DNA from: Echinarachnius parma
Lineage: Eukaryota > Echinodermata > Echinoidea > Clypeasteroida > Echinarachniidae
Length of the DNA stretch: 64,000 nucleotides
Assembly: GCA_037951105.1 (NCBI GenBank)
Contig: JBAMJV010003314.1
Location: 1-64,000, forward strand
Reading direction: 5' to 3'
Below, one piece after another: positions 1 through 11,988 of the stretch (its first letter is position 1; the number at the start of each line of letters is the position of its first letter). A program made the position numbers and the translations under genes. A model generated the notes under the pieces. That model saw nothing but the letters and a program-made list of their open reading frames with translations. It was not told where the DNA came from and did not search any database.

Positions 1-1063
1 GGGGGGGGGGGGGAAATAGGAGGAGGGCCCATTACATACAGGTGAAAGACAGATATGCATTAAAACGTTAGTTGCATCCCCGCCGGCCATCGAATGATAA
101 TTGGGTTAGGCAGTTTTAATTTAACTTACATAGCTTTATTTCCATACAAGGAAAAGGAAACAAAAGGAATTGAAACCAATCAAAGATTTTGATTAATAGG
201 TAAATACACATTTCATGTACGTATGAAGCGCATGAAAGGTTTGAGCGAGGGGGAGTTGGCCGCCTTGCCCGACCCCCTGCATGGCTAGCCCCGCCCCCTC
301 CATCTACGTCACTGTCCCGTCCATCACATGACGCGATGCTATATAAAGGTTCTTGGGGTAAACATATAGTATTAGTAGTAATTGATATATCTCTGTTTGT
401 AGTCTTCTCACGGGTTCCAAGAACGACTATGTTAACTGACTCTATGCGGATTATCTTCAAGACACAAACACGTGGAATAATTCATAACAAGTGGTATTTA
501 TCAAAGCACTGCACAACGTGACATCGTTTGAAAGGAATTGATCTTTGTTGTAACATCGACATCTATCTTGCCTCTTGTGTCTAACTACTGATGTCCATAT
601 ACAGTTAACATCACTGCGCCAGGGAATGGTCTGGTCATCACCACCTGAGATACAGCTAGGAACAAGATGCCAACATTATTTGAGACAAGTGAGTATTATT
701 TGTTTGTTTCCGTGTAGCAAAACTATTCCAAAACATTTTCAGTCTATTGACATAAATCAGCATTATCATGTAGTGATAGTAAAAAACTTAAGAAATCGTG
801 TGTGCATTGGTAAATAGATAAAGTCTCATAAAAGTTAATCTGATTGTGTTTGTACCAGATCAGTTTGAAGCATTTAGTTTTACCCAATGATAATATATCA
901 CATATTCCAAGTGATCCATTAAACTTAACAGAAGGCCAACAGTGATATTTGAGACTTTGTGATGATGCGTACTAATTTCTTTAAAAATAACCGTGTTTAC
1001 CTTCTAACTAAAATAAAAGTGTATGTAATACTTGTATCACCTACTACCCGTTGATGTTGAATG
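1..1063. other. Intergenic, no gene seen; starts in a poly-G run
   Basis: The window opens in a 13-base G run. The rest is AT-rich with short open frames that have no domain-like composition and no convincing splice frame. I see no gene or clear repeat here. Confidence 0.5.
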
Positions 1064-1460
1064 GGCAGGGGCGTCGATCACGGGGGGGATGGGGGGATAT
1101 ATCCCCCCCCCCCAATATTTCGGGTGGGGGGGGGGGGTGGCCTGTATTATCACCCCCCCCCCCCCCCCAATATTTGGGGTTAAAAAATATATAATAACAT
1201 TATAATTAAGAAGCATTGCCCTCTCTCATGAATGGAAGTTGTTACTGTAGTCTTCTTTAAACCACTTTTTGATAATGCTAAACTGCCCAAATCCAAAATT
1301 TTCCGGAGTATTTGACCCAGTCCCAGCCCTGTACTCATTAAATAGTTTGTATTCAGGACTTCTCTCTTGGCAAACTTTCAGGCGATCCTGGCGCACTGAC
1401 TGTGCGTCTGCGCTTCGCTCACTAAAATTTAGCTAAATATTCAATAGAGAATTGTATTTC

Positions 1461-2540
1461 TGGATATTACAAATCCCAAAGCTTCCGGGGGAATCGCCCC
1501 CTGGACCCCCAATAAGCTTTCCAATGTGGGTATCCCTTGACCTATTATATTCAGGGTTCCATCAGGATGATGGCAATCGACAGTATTTATCTATCAGACT
1601 AAAATTCATCCATACTTGGACAGTGCCCTCATCATAGCAGGAGCGTGCAATGTGCACTTAATACTTTTCCAATCTCTAAACAGCTAAATCAAAAGCCAAT
1701 TAACTATTAAGAATAGTTAACTCTATATTTACATATAGACATCATATTTATATCTGGATATTACAAATCCCAAAGCTTCCGGGGGCTCCGCCCCCTGGAC
1801 CCCCAATAAGCATCCCAATATGGTTATCCCATGACTGATGCTATTCAGGGTTCCATCAGAATGCTTGCAAATATGTATCTATCAGGCTAAAGTTCTTTTG
1901 GACAAAGCCCAGCTCAAAACATGATGCTTGCAATGTACACTTAAAGGGATAGTTGAGTTTTGGTAGAGAGGGCGCTAGACTACTTATTTTGTTTGTGAGG
2001 TAATGAAAAACTGAGTGTGAAATTTGAAAGAGCATAATATTTAAATAATAAAATCATCTTTGTTTGATCAAAATCGGTTCATAGACGGCTGAAATATCCA
2101 TAATTATAACAATTTGTAATAAACCTGGGGCCCCAGGTTTATTAGAGAATTTTGAACCAGCCGTTAAAAATTCAAAAAAATGCTTCCTCTTTTCAAAAAG
2201 TTACAAAATAGGTATTTAAATAGTTGTTGGTTATTTCTCTATCTAATCACCATTTCAACAAAGCATCACATGCACAATATTTTATTCAAAATGGTTAAAA
2301 CCGATGAGTGTTTAGAGAGCGCCCTCTTACGTTGTAACGGCTCTTTTTGAATGATAACATGATTTTTACTACGTCATTTGTAATTTTGTGTTCCTTTCTA
2401 GTTATAACTATTAGTTTGTCATGTAATGATGCAGGTTTTGGTTACTAAAATTCAGTTTCATCAAAACTGTACTCTCCTTACCAGAACTCAACTATCCCTT
2501 TAATAATCTTCCAATTTCTAAACAGCTGAATTCAAAAGCT
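1461..2540. repeat. Internal duplication of about 240 bp, second copy split by a MITE
   Basis: Copy 1 (about 1461-1698) and copy 2 (about 1755-1940 plus 2504-2540) share TGGATATTACAAATCCCAAA at the left and an AAACAGCT...CAAAAGC end at the right. Copy 2 is interrupted by the 555-bp MITE at 1945-2499. Copy 1 shows the uninterrupted site CACTTAATAC. Confidence 0.75.
1945..2499 (+). mobile_element. Kolobok-like MITE, family A, long subfamily (555 bp)
   Basis: Terminal inverted repeat AGGGATAGTTGAGTT, flanked by TTAA on both sides (1941-1944, 2500-2503). No coding capacity. The centre holds a perfect 28-bp palindrome around GGGGCCCC. A TTAA duplication with a 5'-AGGG terminus fits the Kolobok superfamily signature better than piggyBac (5'-CCY). 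The same element lies inverted at 28265-28819. Confidence 0.75.
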
Positions 2541-2695
2541 TTGGGGCCCCCTAACCCCCCCCCCCCCCCCCCCCCCCTCAGCCATGAAAACCCGGGCACG
2601 CTGCTGGGTTGTCGCTTCGCTCCCTCGCCAGAGATGGTCAAAATGACGAATCATCCCCCCCAATGGCGAGAAGAAATCGACGCCCTTGTTGAATG

Positions 2696-3206
2696 CGATC
2701 GGAAAGCGTTCCGGAACGCATAGCAACTCGATAATAAATATGTATAAAGTTAGGAGACGCCTAGAAATCAAAATTAAAATCAGCATACTGCTATAATATA
2801 CATAATATAAGTCTTGAAGCACCATTAAATTGTACACAATTAATGAACATGATGAATGAATGTAATTACATCGAGTATCAATATGATGCCGATGTGTATG
2901 CAAGTAAAATGTCCTTGGCTAAATGTACCCCTTTTCTACGGAGACCAGATAGACCAGGTTCCTCCGACACCTGGGATGTCACATTATCAAACGTGTTGGT
3001 TACTGTGACTTCCAATGCAACTGTGTTATTATATTAGATATTGAGGTCGACATAGAAGGGAAGTTTAGCAATCCCCAATATCAGTATTGGGAAACGCCAA
3101 AACCCATTGTCGACAATTGAACATCATAATTGTTGGACATATCGGATGCGATGGGTGTGAAGGATTTTGCCGGTCATGCCCCTCTGAATGTTCAGTCTGT
3201 GCTTAA
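2696..3206. other. Intergenic, nothing recognised
   Basis: Unique-looking AT-rich sequence between two transposons. A short open frame at 2843-3037 shows no recognisable domain. Confidence 0.4.
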
Positions 3207-3221
3207 AGGGTACCTCCACTC

Positions 3222-3300
3222 TCTTAATTTCTAGGACTTAAATTTTAAGTCTTTCTTACGACTTAAAATATTTTAAGTCCTAAAGACTTATTTCATTGGG
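3222..3300. repeat. Left subterminal repeats of element H
   Basis: Three or four copies of GGACTTAAA-type nonamers and inverted forms such as AAATTTTAAGTC, beginning about 15 bp inside the left end. Subterminal arrays like this often serve as transposase-binding sites; that role is inferred here. Confidence 0.6.
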
Positions 3301-3468
3301 CCTCCTGTACCCTTCGATTGAAATTTGGCTTCGCAATCTAAATCTAATGGGGACTTAAAACTTTAAGCCAATCAGACTACCCACAAATGATGTCACGCAA
3401 ATTCGCAAGAGTTGAAACCCGTTTTGACTGCCATTTTGGATTTCACGAAGCGACGTCGACGCGGCTTG

Positions 3469-3526
3469 ATGGAGGAATTTCTCGAACAAATCGATGACGA
3501 TGGGAGTGTGACAAAGCTACTCAAAG
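3469..3526 (+). CDS. Candidate first coding exon inside element H
   Basis: ATG at 3469 opens 19 codons of acidic sequence (begins MEEFLEQIDDDGS) and ends at a good donor, AAAG|GTAAGC, in phase 1. It sits about 260 bp inside the left TIR and faces inward, the expected place for a transposon gene start. The next exon is not identified. The block at 4739 opens in phase 0, so at least one exon is missing or the gene is broken. Too short to assign a family. Confidence 0.35.
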
Positions 3527-3732
3527 GTAAGCATAATGTAATGTGAATGCAATAGGATGTGATAGATTAATCTGGGAGTCAACAGCCGACGATAAATATG
3601 TAAATTTCATCTAAGTAGGCCTAACTGCGAACAACTAGCGCCCCGGGATTACATGACAGACTGCAGTCTGCATGCAATGCACCGGTACGTACGCGTACCC
3701 TGGCCTGTGCATGTGCTAGCCGCCGCTAGCTA

Positions 3733-3774
3733 GCTGCAGGCCGGACTGCGGCGCGCCGCAGTCCGGCCTGCAGC
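3733..3774. repeat. Perfect 42-bp GC-rich palindrome
   Basis: Two 21-base arms with no spacer, centred at 3753/3754 on GGCG|CGCC and about 80% G+C, in an otherwise AT-rich region. It is flanked by several GCTAGC-type restriction-like palindromes. It could form a cruciform or RNA hairpin inside the first intron of the element's putative gene. Confidence 0.9.
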
Positions 3775-4738
3775 GCTAACTGTTCATGTTTGTAAAATTG
3801 TAGACTTGCAATAACTACTCATCGAATGGCTAATATTTAACAATTTTTATCAAAAGATAAAAAGCACTGAAATTATTGAAATTTTACTCACATTGTCTAG
3901 AATATTCAGCAGATTTGGATGATGCATGTGCACACTTTGTCAGACTTAACTTAAGTTAAGACTTACCGTAAAGTCGAGATGACTTTCCTTCAAATTGTTC
4001 AATTTCTCACGAAATGTAGCTGATATTACAGCAACATGTGTGCCTGATAGTAGTTTGTGCAAATTCCAGGTTTTGAAATTACAAGGACTTGTTTTAGAAT
4101 TAGGGGGAACTTTTGTGTTGTGTTTAGATTCATTGATAATAGTACTCTTATTTTGTTACAATAAAGCAGAAATGTGTAAATAAAAAAAAAATGGTCTTGA
4201 TTTGGTTACATAACTCCCATTAGTTTTTATGCGCCCGAAGGTATTACATGCATGGCCAAGTCTCCTAACATGGATGAACGATAAGAGATCGATGTAAATG
4301 TTGGTCATGGTGTCCAGCATTGCTAAATTCGGCGTGTGGTGGGTGGCTCTTGGTTGTCATCGATCTGTTGGCGATGAGTTCGAGGAGGAGCTGGTGGCCT
4401 CACTTTCATGGAGCAGGAGCGCGAGCGGAGAAGATTGTGCATTCATCGTCCATCTCGCCGACCGTTGGCCATCGCCATCAAAATATGGCTCCCTATTAAA
4501 GGGTCCGTTTTCTTTGTTGGATAAGAATAGGTAGTAGGTGGTGCAACTCATGATACTACAATAATCAACAGATATTTTTCTTCTTTTTTTGTTTGCATTC
4601 CCTTGTAAATAATCATTAGATTATGAGCAAATATTTAGAATCGTAAACGTCTTCTATTGTACTTATTGAACCTGTCAGGCCTTCTCCATATATGTATCGT
4701 GACAAGATTACTTTTCGTTCTCACATTTTTATTCATAG

Positions 4739-5296
4739 GATGCAGAGGGAGACGTGGCTGAGCCAGTCTGCGAAGCAACGCCGGGGAAGGTGCGAGAGAT
4801 GTCTGTGGGAGCAGAGGGACTGCGGTTCCAGAGGGTGCCCTTGCTGCAGCTGGAGAGTTGGTGTGGTGGTCAACGATGTCCTCGGCAAGGTGGTCGTCAT
4901 CGGAGTCAAGGTGGGGAGCATCGTAACTTCGTAAGCAGCAACATCCGTGGCAAGGTGAGGGGCTTCACGGAGGGAGGTGCATGCCGCTATCTGCGCTGTC
5001 TTCCTCGCCGAAATGGAGGTCAGCGACATCGAAGGGAAGGTGAGCATCATTGGGATGGACGTCAGCGACGTCGAAAGGAAGGAGAGCCTGTTAATCGCAA
5101 GCGACGTCTGGTCATCGGAGGAGATCGTGGAGTCAACGATGGTTCCGGACGGAGATCGTCTGTTGAAGGTTGCAGATCGCGAGCACGTCGAAAGAGTGTA
5201 CGCGAATGCCAGGTTGGACGTTTCAAGCGTTATCGTCGAGGAGCGACTTGACATCGTCGGTGTTATCGGAACATGGACTCTTTGGTCAGTGTGCTG
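4739..5296 (+). CDS. GC-rich coding-like block in element H (frame uncertain)
   Basis: Follows a pyrimidine-rich acceptor (TTCATAG|GATGC). One frame runs to a stop at 5249 and is arginine-, glycine- and histidine-rich in its second half. Another frame is more protein-like from 4977 to 5296, with repeats of the type VSDIEGKVSIIG and VSDVERKES, but has a stop at 4932. The opposite strand is also open for 173 codons with a Ser/Thr-rich reading. Openness of several frames is expected of GC-rich, internally repeated DNA. I cannot decide between an exon, a decayed exon and a minisatellite, and recognise no domain. Confidence 0.25.
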
Positions 5297-5299
5297 ACG

Positions 5300-7409
5300 T
5301 TCAGTACGCTGGTTGAGCGGAACTTCAAAACGCGTAAGAAGCCGATTTTGAAGTAACTGAAAACTGTAATCTGCTTTGTTTTTGCAGAACTTATGTGCAG
5401 TGGAGAACAGTGTCTGTTTTTAGCCCAATTATGGATAGCGAACTGTGACAAATCTTGAAGAACAGTGATTCCATAATTATAGTTTGAACATTACCACTGC
5501 AAATAACTATTATGTCAGGAAAAACTGATGTTGACTGTTGAGTCTTCTTAATAACATTTTGGACTGTCACAATCAGAGAACTTAAACTTTGGAAGACTAT
5601 GGGTCTTTGAGACTTTGACATGATTTAAGAAGACTCGGATAAAATAACAATTGTATCATGAACTCGGTATGAAAAAGGTTATTGTTATTTTCGTTGTTTT
5701 GTTTTTATGTAACCTATTGTGATGTCAATAGCATGATTGGCACGGTGAAGTTTGTGATTTATTCTTATGCATAATGATGATGCGAAGTAATATTATTACA
5801 ATGCTTACAAGGAAACTAGTTAGACATGTGTTAGACTAGTTAGACAAGATTTTTGCAATCCATGAGTAATAATAATGAGTATAATAAATGTAATACAATA
5901 TTAATATTCCCAGTAAGCCAGTTATATCTATTTTTCTTTCTTTCTTATGTTTGTCTTTAATATCACTCTGCCTACGCCTCTTACAATGTAACCTTTACAG
6001 ATTCTCCTGAGTAACTGTTACCAAGTACCAACTATGGAATGTATAATTAAGACAATATAATTGCTGGTATTATACTGCCCCCTTTACTTTAAATATAACA
6101 TTTTTTTTTTTTTTTCCTAATTATTATTTTTTCTTTTACATCTTCTCTCATATTATGGACCATACTGCTGATTATTTTCTAACATTTTTCTTGTTACTCC
6201 AGTAAGAATTTACAGTCAATTCGCAGTTTTGAACAATGAATTAAGAGTTTGATTTAAATGTGCAGTAATCATGTAATTTAATGTATAAAATCAGTATTTA
6301 TGAAATGTAATTTTTTTAGTTATGCAAGGTGACCTCCAAAAACGGCACACAAGAGTTTTGCTATATTTATGTCACAAGAGTATCTAAAAATAAATGCTTT
6401 TTCAGAAAATGACACCCAAGATCATCAATTTTGGTTGAGCAGTTTTGCTTCTACGCTTCTTTAGCAAAAGGAGTTAAACAAATTATAGTGTTTCATGTAA
6501 GTCACAAGCCGACCACAGAGTTTGGACGGCGTGCTTGGTGCTTACCTAGCTGTGAAAAAGTGTCCGTTCGGATTCAGTTGCCTTTGAATGAATACTGGTT
6601 TCCCAGCTGTATACATGTAGAACAATTTGCAAAAGTGAGGTAATTTGGCTGAAGAAGTATCATAGCTACAAACTATTACTACTTCTTAGTATTCAGTATT
6701 AATTCCATCGTCAGATTTGTCTGGTTTGGTACTTTGGTTACTTATTCACTGAAGATTACTAATTTTTGTTAATAGAAACACCATGTAGTTCCATGCAAAA
6801 CATGCAAGTATTACGGATTTCCAACATAATCATTACTTATTTCTTCTTTTGTTAGCAGATATGTGTAAGCAAAACTATTTACAGCCATGGTCACAAATCC
6901 CTTTACGAACATTGTACGTACGATTGATTTTGTATGGCTGCAATATGGTATAAAAGTTGTTCGTACAGCATTCGTAAGGGCATGTGTTACCAAGGCTTAA
7001 CCAATATCTTTGTGTTTCATTTTCTTCAGCATAAAATACACTAGTTAACAGATAAGGCTAATAAGGAATTTCTGACATGCAGGAATTAAAAATCAACCGT
7101 GCTGCTTTTTTTCTGGGCTAGGCCTATATAAACCTGGATTGCAATGAGTAATTTAACCCTATTAACTTTGATAACTTTATCCCATGAAGTTGTATATTTT
7201 ATATTGTAATTTTCAGTTTTATTTATTTGTTTTATTTACGATAATTTGTCATTGTTACCTTAATTGATGTATGTATAAAATGAATTATAAGTTTGATACA
7301 AATGTAGTTATCATACCAAATTGTTTTCTGATATTTATGAAAAAATGCTTATTTCTTTCGTCAAGTTTGATAGAACTTTACAATCAGGATGGAAGCACAT
7401 CGTGTTTTA
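5300..7409. other. Interior of element H, nothing recognised
   Basis: AT-rich sequence with short open frames only. No transposase catalytic motif could be read in any frame. Confidence 0.4.
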
Positions 7410-8274
7410 TACAGTCTGTATAAAAAAAAAACATGGTACAGTCAGGAAAACAAATTATCTAGGTATGATCTTTGTTGAAAATGTATGTGTATTTGTTATC
7501 ATATTAAAGCAGAATGATAGCTCTTTCTTTTGCTTTTCAAATCATATCATTTACTTTTGTAAATCAAGAGTTATGCTACGTTTAGTGCGGCAAGACAATA
7601 TCCCATTTGTGCCACTTTACGTATTCATCAAAGAAATTGTCATGAAAGTTTCAACGACAAAACAATTACTTTGTGAGGACAAAGATGGAAGAAATTACTG
7701 AAGCATTTTTTACTATGATATATATTACTTAGTAGCACACGTACAAACACACACGAACACAAGCATACACGCGCACATACTTTAGTTTTGTACGTATGTC
7801 ACACACTCACATTGGCTTGTGGGTGTATGTATGTTTGTGTATGTGTGTATGTGTGTACGCACAAACACACTATTCGTACACCACGCACGCTCATTAGTGT
7901 ATATATGTACGTGTGTGTTTGTGTTTGTGTATGTGTTACTAAGTATTATATATAATTCTGGAAGATGCTTTGGCGGATTTTGGTCAGTATTTTCCTCATA
8001 ATTATCTATTTACAGCAATAATACTATTCCATTGTTTAAACCTTCATGACAATTTCGACGATAAATACAAAAAGTGGCACAAACGGGATTTTGCCTAATC
8101 GCTTAAAACGTGGCATAACTCTTGATTAACAAAAGCAATAAGTATGATTAAAATAGCAACATAAAGAGCATTACTTCGCTTTAATATGATATAAAATACT
8201 TATATTACGAACATTTTTTTATATTAAAAAATATATATTTTCTGACTGTACCATTCTTTTTGATACACACTGTA
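7410..8274. mobile_element. Tc1/mariner-type foldback element nested in element H
   Basis: The ends form an inverted repeat of about 37 bp, sharing ATGGTACAGTCAG, with TA at both borders. The arms stay complementary far inwards; for example AATCAAGAGTTATGC at about 7562 is matched by its reverse complement at about 8112. The centre is a CA/GT microsatellite. The open frame of 126 codons across the left arm is a by-product of the repeat and is not called as a gene. Confidence 0.7.
7735..7935. repeat. CA/GT-rich microsatellite tract
   Basis: Imperfect (CACACA)n followed by (GTGTAT)n blocks at the apex of the foldback element; the two strands are mutually complementary. Confidence 0.7.
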
Positions 8275-8514
8275 TACTCCGCTAAGTTCAGTTGCTATAT
8301 TTGATTTATGTTTGCTTGTAGCAGTATATATAATTTGTCAAAGGAACTTTTTGTTCAATTGTATATATGTACAGGTCCAGGGTTTATATTGATTCTTTAT
8401 ATGTTTTGATTTATATTATTGTGAAATAAATGTACATTTCAATTTAGATGAAATAAACAAATTTACACCAACAGAAAAAGTGTATCAACTCGTTTTCTTT
8501 TAAGTGTTTTCTTT

Positions 8515-8815
8515 TTTTTGAAATAAATCCATCATGGATTTATTTTGAAATAAATCCAAGAAAGATTTAAAATCAAGACTTTAATTTTTAAATCCATGAT
8601 GGACTTATTTTAGAAATAAATCTAAGAAGATTTAAAAAGTAGTCGTGAAAGATTTAAATTATAAATCCAATAGACTTAAAATTTAAGTCCTACATGGACT
8701 TAAAATTTTAAGTCTTAGGATAGATTGATTTTAAGTCCTATGGTTTTGTCACTCTCCTGAGTCCACTTGGACTTAAACAAATAAATCCTTTGGACTTAAA
8801 AATAAGTCCTAGAAA
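8515..8815. repeat. Right subterminal repeats of element H
   Basis: About 300 bp of alternating AAATAAATCCATCATGG, GGACTTAAA and AAATTTAAGTCC-type short palindromic motifs leading into the right TIR. The array is longer and more degenerate than at the left end. Confidence 0.6.
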
Positions 8816-8830
8816 TTAAGAGAGCACCCC

Positions 8831-9681
8831 AAAATAATATTCTTATTTAAGAAAGGTAACATCTTTAGTATTCCATTCCATCAACAAGTTCACAAACATA
8901 TGTTTCCAGACAAAATATATAATTGGAAATCATAAAGCATGAGTTAATGCGGTCTGAATTGCGAAGACTCATGTGTGCAGAGCGAACAAATCGCCCGGGA
9001 TTCTATTGTCTACAAACGTACGCGTGAATACCATTGGCCCACTCGCAAATGTTTGGCCTGTTGGGAACCAGGAAATAGTAGTGGTTCCGTAAGTTTTAGA
9101 AATGAATTGCTTAGTTTATGAATTACACAAACACTTTGCAAAACGTTAGGTATCTATTTGACATCACAAAACGGTACCAAAACATATACTAATGTGTTGT
9201 TCTTTGCTTGATGGTCCCCTTTAGGTCGGTAATCGAATCTACGACTTTCAGATTACGTACCAAGCGTTTTTCCTACTTTACCCAATACACGCAATTGTCT
9301 GATGGTTAATATATGTGACTGGATAAAGCAAAACCCTTCACCTTTTGATAGCTTTGTAGAAATGGACAATATAAGTTATAATTTTTTATGTAAAATACTT
9401 ATGTAGGATGTTGATGGCCCCAATGATAGCAATGTGCATACTCAATCATAATGTATTTCACATATTTGTGTTTACGCCTGTATTAAGTTTTTGTTACTTG
9501 TTTTTAGCACCTCATAATTTATTATGTCCACTACTCAACACTAAGAAAGACTTTATTAATGATAACAAAATGTTTTACATCATATGAACAAATAACACAC
9601 TTTCTCAGATTAACTAAGGAAATCTAGGTAAACATTTGTTAACCTAAGACATCGAATTGAACACTCATGAACTACGATTAA
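8831..9681. other. Intergenic, nothing firm
   Basis: AT-rich. A weak tRNA B-box-like string at about 9225-9250 (minus strand) has no A box at the right distance, so no SINE is called. Confidence 0.4.
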
Positions 9682-10221
9682 AGGGGTAGTTTAGTTTCGT
9701 TATAGGGCGCAGCACGAAATAAGTTGTTTGTGAGATAATGCAAAACTGAGGGTAAAATTTGAAAGAGCAAACAATCTTAATGACAGAATAAACTTTATTT
9801 GATCAAAACTGGTTCAGAAACGGATAAAATATCGATAAATATATCTGATCGGAAACAAATCTGGGCCCCAGATGTACTCGATGGTATTTACCAAAAAATA
9901 AAAAATGCTTTTTCAAAAGTTTCAAAAGAGTTTTTAAATAGTTGTTGATGATCTCTCTTTTTTATCAATTATTTAAAAAAAAAACATCATATGCACAATT
10001 TTGGTATGAAAAATAGTTGAAACCAATGCGTTTTTGGAGAGCGCCCTCTTTTGTTTTAATGTCTCTTTTTGAATGATAACAGGCTTTTTACTTAGTCGTG
10101 TTTTAGGTGATGTTCTGTACCTTTCGAGCATGGTGGAGTTATACCTATTAGTTTGTAATTTTGTTGTGCAGGTTTTTGTTACTAAAGCTCAGCCTTACCA
10201 ACATTGTACTACCACTTTTAC
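9682..10221 (+). mobile_element. Kolobok-like MITE, family A (degenerate right end)
   Basis: TTAA then AGGGGTAGTTTAG at the left; the internal order matches the other family A copies. The right TIR is eroded (TACTACCACTTTTA). A foldback element is inserted immediately downstream. Confidence 0.65.
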
Positions 10222-10228
10222 TGCTATA

Positions 10229-10778
10229 CAGGGTGGCCCAAAACAAACGGAACGGGGCACTCCCCACCCCCCCCCCCCCCCCCCCCAGAAAAGTAACAGA
10301 ATGATTATGTCCATCTGATATGTTATATTTTCCAATGCAAAACGATACGAGAAACATTTTTTAGGGTTGTGTAGTTTTTGTATTAGGACGCTGTGAGTGA
10401 CACCATGTCAGGTTCACTTTTTCGTCAATTGTTAACAAGTCTGTGCTTAATAAAATCGTATTTACTGTCCGTCATACTATCGAACAACGAGCAATACGCG
10501 CGCCATTTTTAGTGTGCATTCAGCTGTGTTTCGAGAGAAGTTGCTCGATTATATCACGGGCAGAAAGTGCGATTTATCAGGCAGTGACTGACTTGGTAAA
10601 ATTGACAAAAACGGGAACCTGACATGGTCTCATTTAAGACGTCGTACAACAAAAACTACTCGTCCAAAATGACTGTTCGTGGTATCGTTTTTTCATTAGA
10701 AGGGACACTCTGATGGACACAATCATTTTGTTGTATTATTGTGGGAAGTGTCTACTTCCGTTTTGTTGGGACACCCTG
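10229..10778. mobile_element. Mariner-type foldback element, family D (550 bp)
   Basis: TA-flanked, with ends CAGGGTGGCCCAAAA and its inverse. The two halves are almost fully complementary, so the whole element can fold into one long hairpin. A run of about 20 C lies near the left end. Related copies are at 58694-59209 and 61518-62062. Confidence 0.7.
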
Positions 10779-10871
10779 TATAATAAACTTTATTTGTGAA
10801 GGACAAATCGAATATCGGTTTACAATATTCCTTAAAATACATTCTCCGAAGCAATGTCCTTCTACATTTAA

Positions 10872-11335
10872 GGGGTAGTTCAGTTTTGGTATAGTGGGCA
10901 CTGAACAAAATAACTTTTTTTTGTGAGACAATGTAAAATTGCGTGTACAATTTGAAAGAGCATATACAGTTTTAATGACAGAATAAAGTTTATTTGATCA
11001 AAATCGGTTAAGGATATCGATGAATATATTCGATAGGAATAAATCCGGGCCCAGATCTGATCGATGATTCTTTTGTACAAATTAAAAAATGATTCCAGTT
11101 TTTAAAAAAATTCAAAAGAGGCTTTTAAGAAGTTGTTGATGATCTTTATGTTTAATCATTATTTCAACAAAACATCACATGCATAACTTTGTATGAACAA
11201 TAGTTTAAACAAATGCTTATGTAGAGAGCGCCTTGTTTTGATTTCATGGCCCCTTTTGAATGATAACATGCTTTTTATTAAGTCATTAGTAACTTACTAT
11301 ACCTTTCGAGCACGGTGGAGTTATAACTATCAGCT
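10872..11335 (+). mobile_element. Kolobok-like MITE, family A, 3' truncated
   Basis: Left end GGGGTAGTTCAGTTTTGGTA follows TTAA. The copy can be followed to GAGTTATAACTATCAG and then stops, lacking about 70 bp of the right end. Confidence 0.6.
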
Positions 11336-11457
11336 ATAAACATGATACGATAACAGTGTCATGCTTCTTTGAATTGCACACACTTTAAGAACTTGTATTT
11401 AATGTGTAACATTGTGTATACAATTCTCCCGTTTTCAGAGTTCCCCTGCACCTCAGT

Positions 11458-11752
11458 CACCTCAACCCCCAGCCTGGTCATCACGACATCGTTGTGATAG
11501 TCACCTCAACCCCCAGCCTCGTCAACACGGCATCATTGTGATAGTCACTTCAACCTCCAGCCTCGTCATCACGGCATCATTGTGATAGTCACTTCACACC
11601 CCAACCTCGTCATCTCGGCATCATTGTAGTAGTCACCTCAACTTCCAGCCTGGTCATCATGGCATCACTGTGTTAGTCACTTTGGCCTCTCGCCTGGTCA
11701 TCACGTCATCATTGTAATAATCACTTCAACCTCCAGCCTGCTCTTCACGAAC
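11458..11752 (+). repeat. 44-bp minisatellite, about 6.5 copies
   Basis: Unit of the form CACCTCAACCCCCAGCCTGG + TCATCACGACATCGTTGTGA + TAGT, with 10-25% divergence between copies. No open frame persists through it. Confidence 0.85.
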
Positions 11753-11988
11753 GAGGTCCGAACAATCCTTGATACAAGTGAGTGTCCGTTTCTTCCAATT
11801 ACATCACATGCATACTCTAGCAACATGTTTAGGTAACTGGCTAGACTGTTGCATCTTCACCTGTATAGTTTCAGTACTATTTTATTTGGACAAAAACGCA
11901 TCATATTTGGGAAAAGCATGTCACATTCGCGTGAACTCACATCAGATCCGTACAAAATCATATCATAGTTAGGCTAAAACTATAACTA

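Larger units (their letters stand above)
1064..2687. mobile_element. Non-autonomous hAT-like element with G/C-run ends
   Basis: The ends carry an inverted GGGCGTCGAT (1069-1078 and, reversed, 2676-2685). They are flanked by GTTGAATG at 1056-1063 and 2688-2695, which fits an 8-bp target duplication; the exact end could shift by one or two bases. The interior is non-coding: G and C homopolymers at both ends, an internal duplication and a nested TTAA MITE. An 8-bp duplication points to the hAT superfamily, but there is no transposase to confirm it. Confidence 0.55.
3207..8830. mobile_element. Large TIR DNA transposon, unclassified (element H, about 5.6 kb)
   Basis: The left end (AGGGTACCTCC then ACTCTCTTAATTTCTAGG, from 3207) is repeated inverted at the right end (CCTAGAAATTAAGAGAG, about 8809-8825, then CACCCC). 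TTAA precedes the left end; the right flank is AAAA, so the target duplication is not intact. Both ends carry subterminal repeats built on GGACTTAAA and its palindromic variants: short at the left (3222-3300), long at the right (about 8515-8815). Inside are an inward-facing first-exon candidate, a 42-bp perfect palindrome, a GC-rich coding-like block and a nested foldback element. A left TTAA with AGGG would suit Kolobok. No transposase core was recognised. Confidence 0.6.

Noticed and set aside
2532-2903. Glycine/proline-rich frames through the C run
   Set aside because: They arise from homopolymer runs in a hAT-like element; both strands and several frames are open for the same reason.
7321-7701. 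126-codon plus-strand frame
   Set aside because: Lies across one arm of a foldback element and shows no domain.
9225-9310. Possible SINE on the minus strand with a B-box-like string
   Set aside because: No A box at the right distance and no body sequence shared with the other SINEs.
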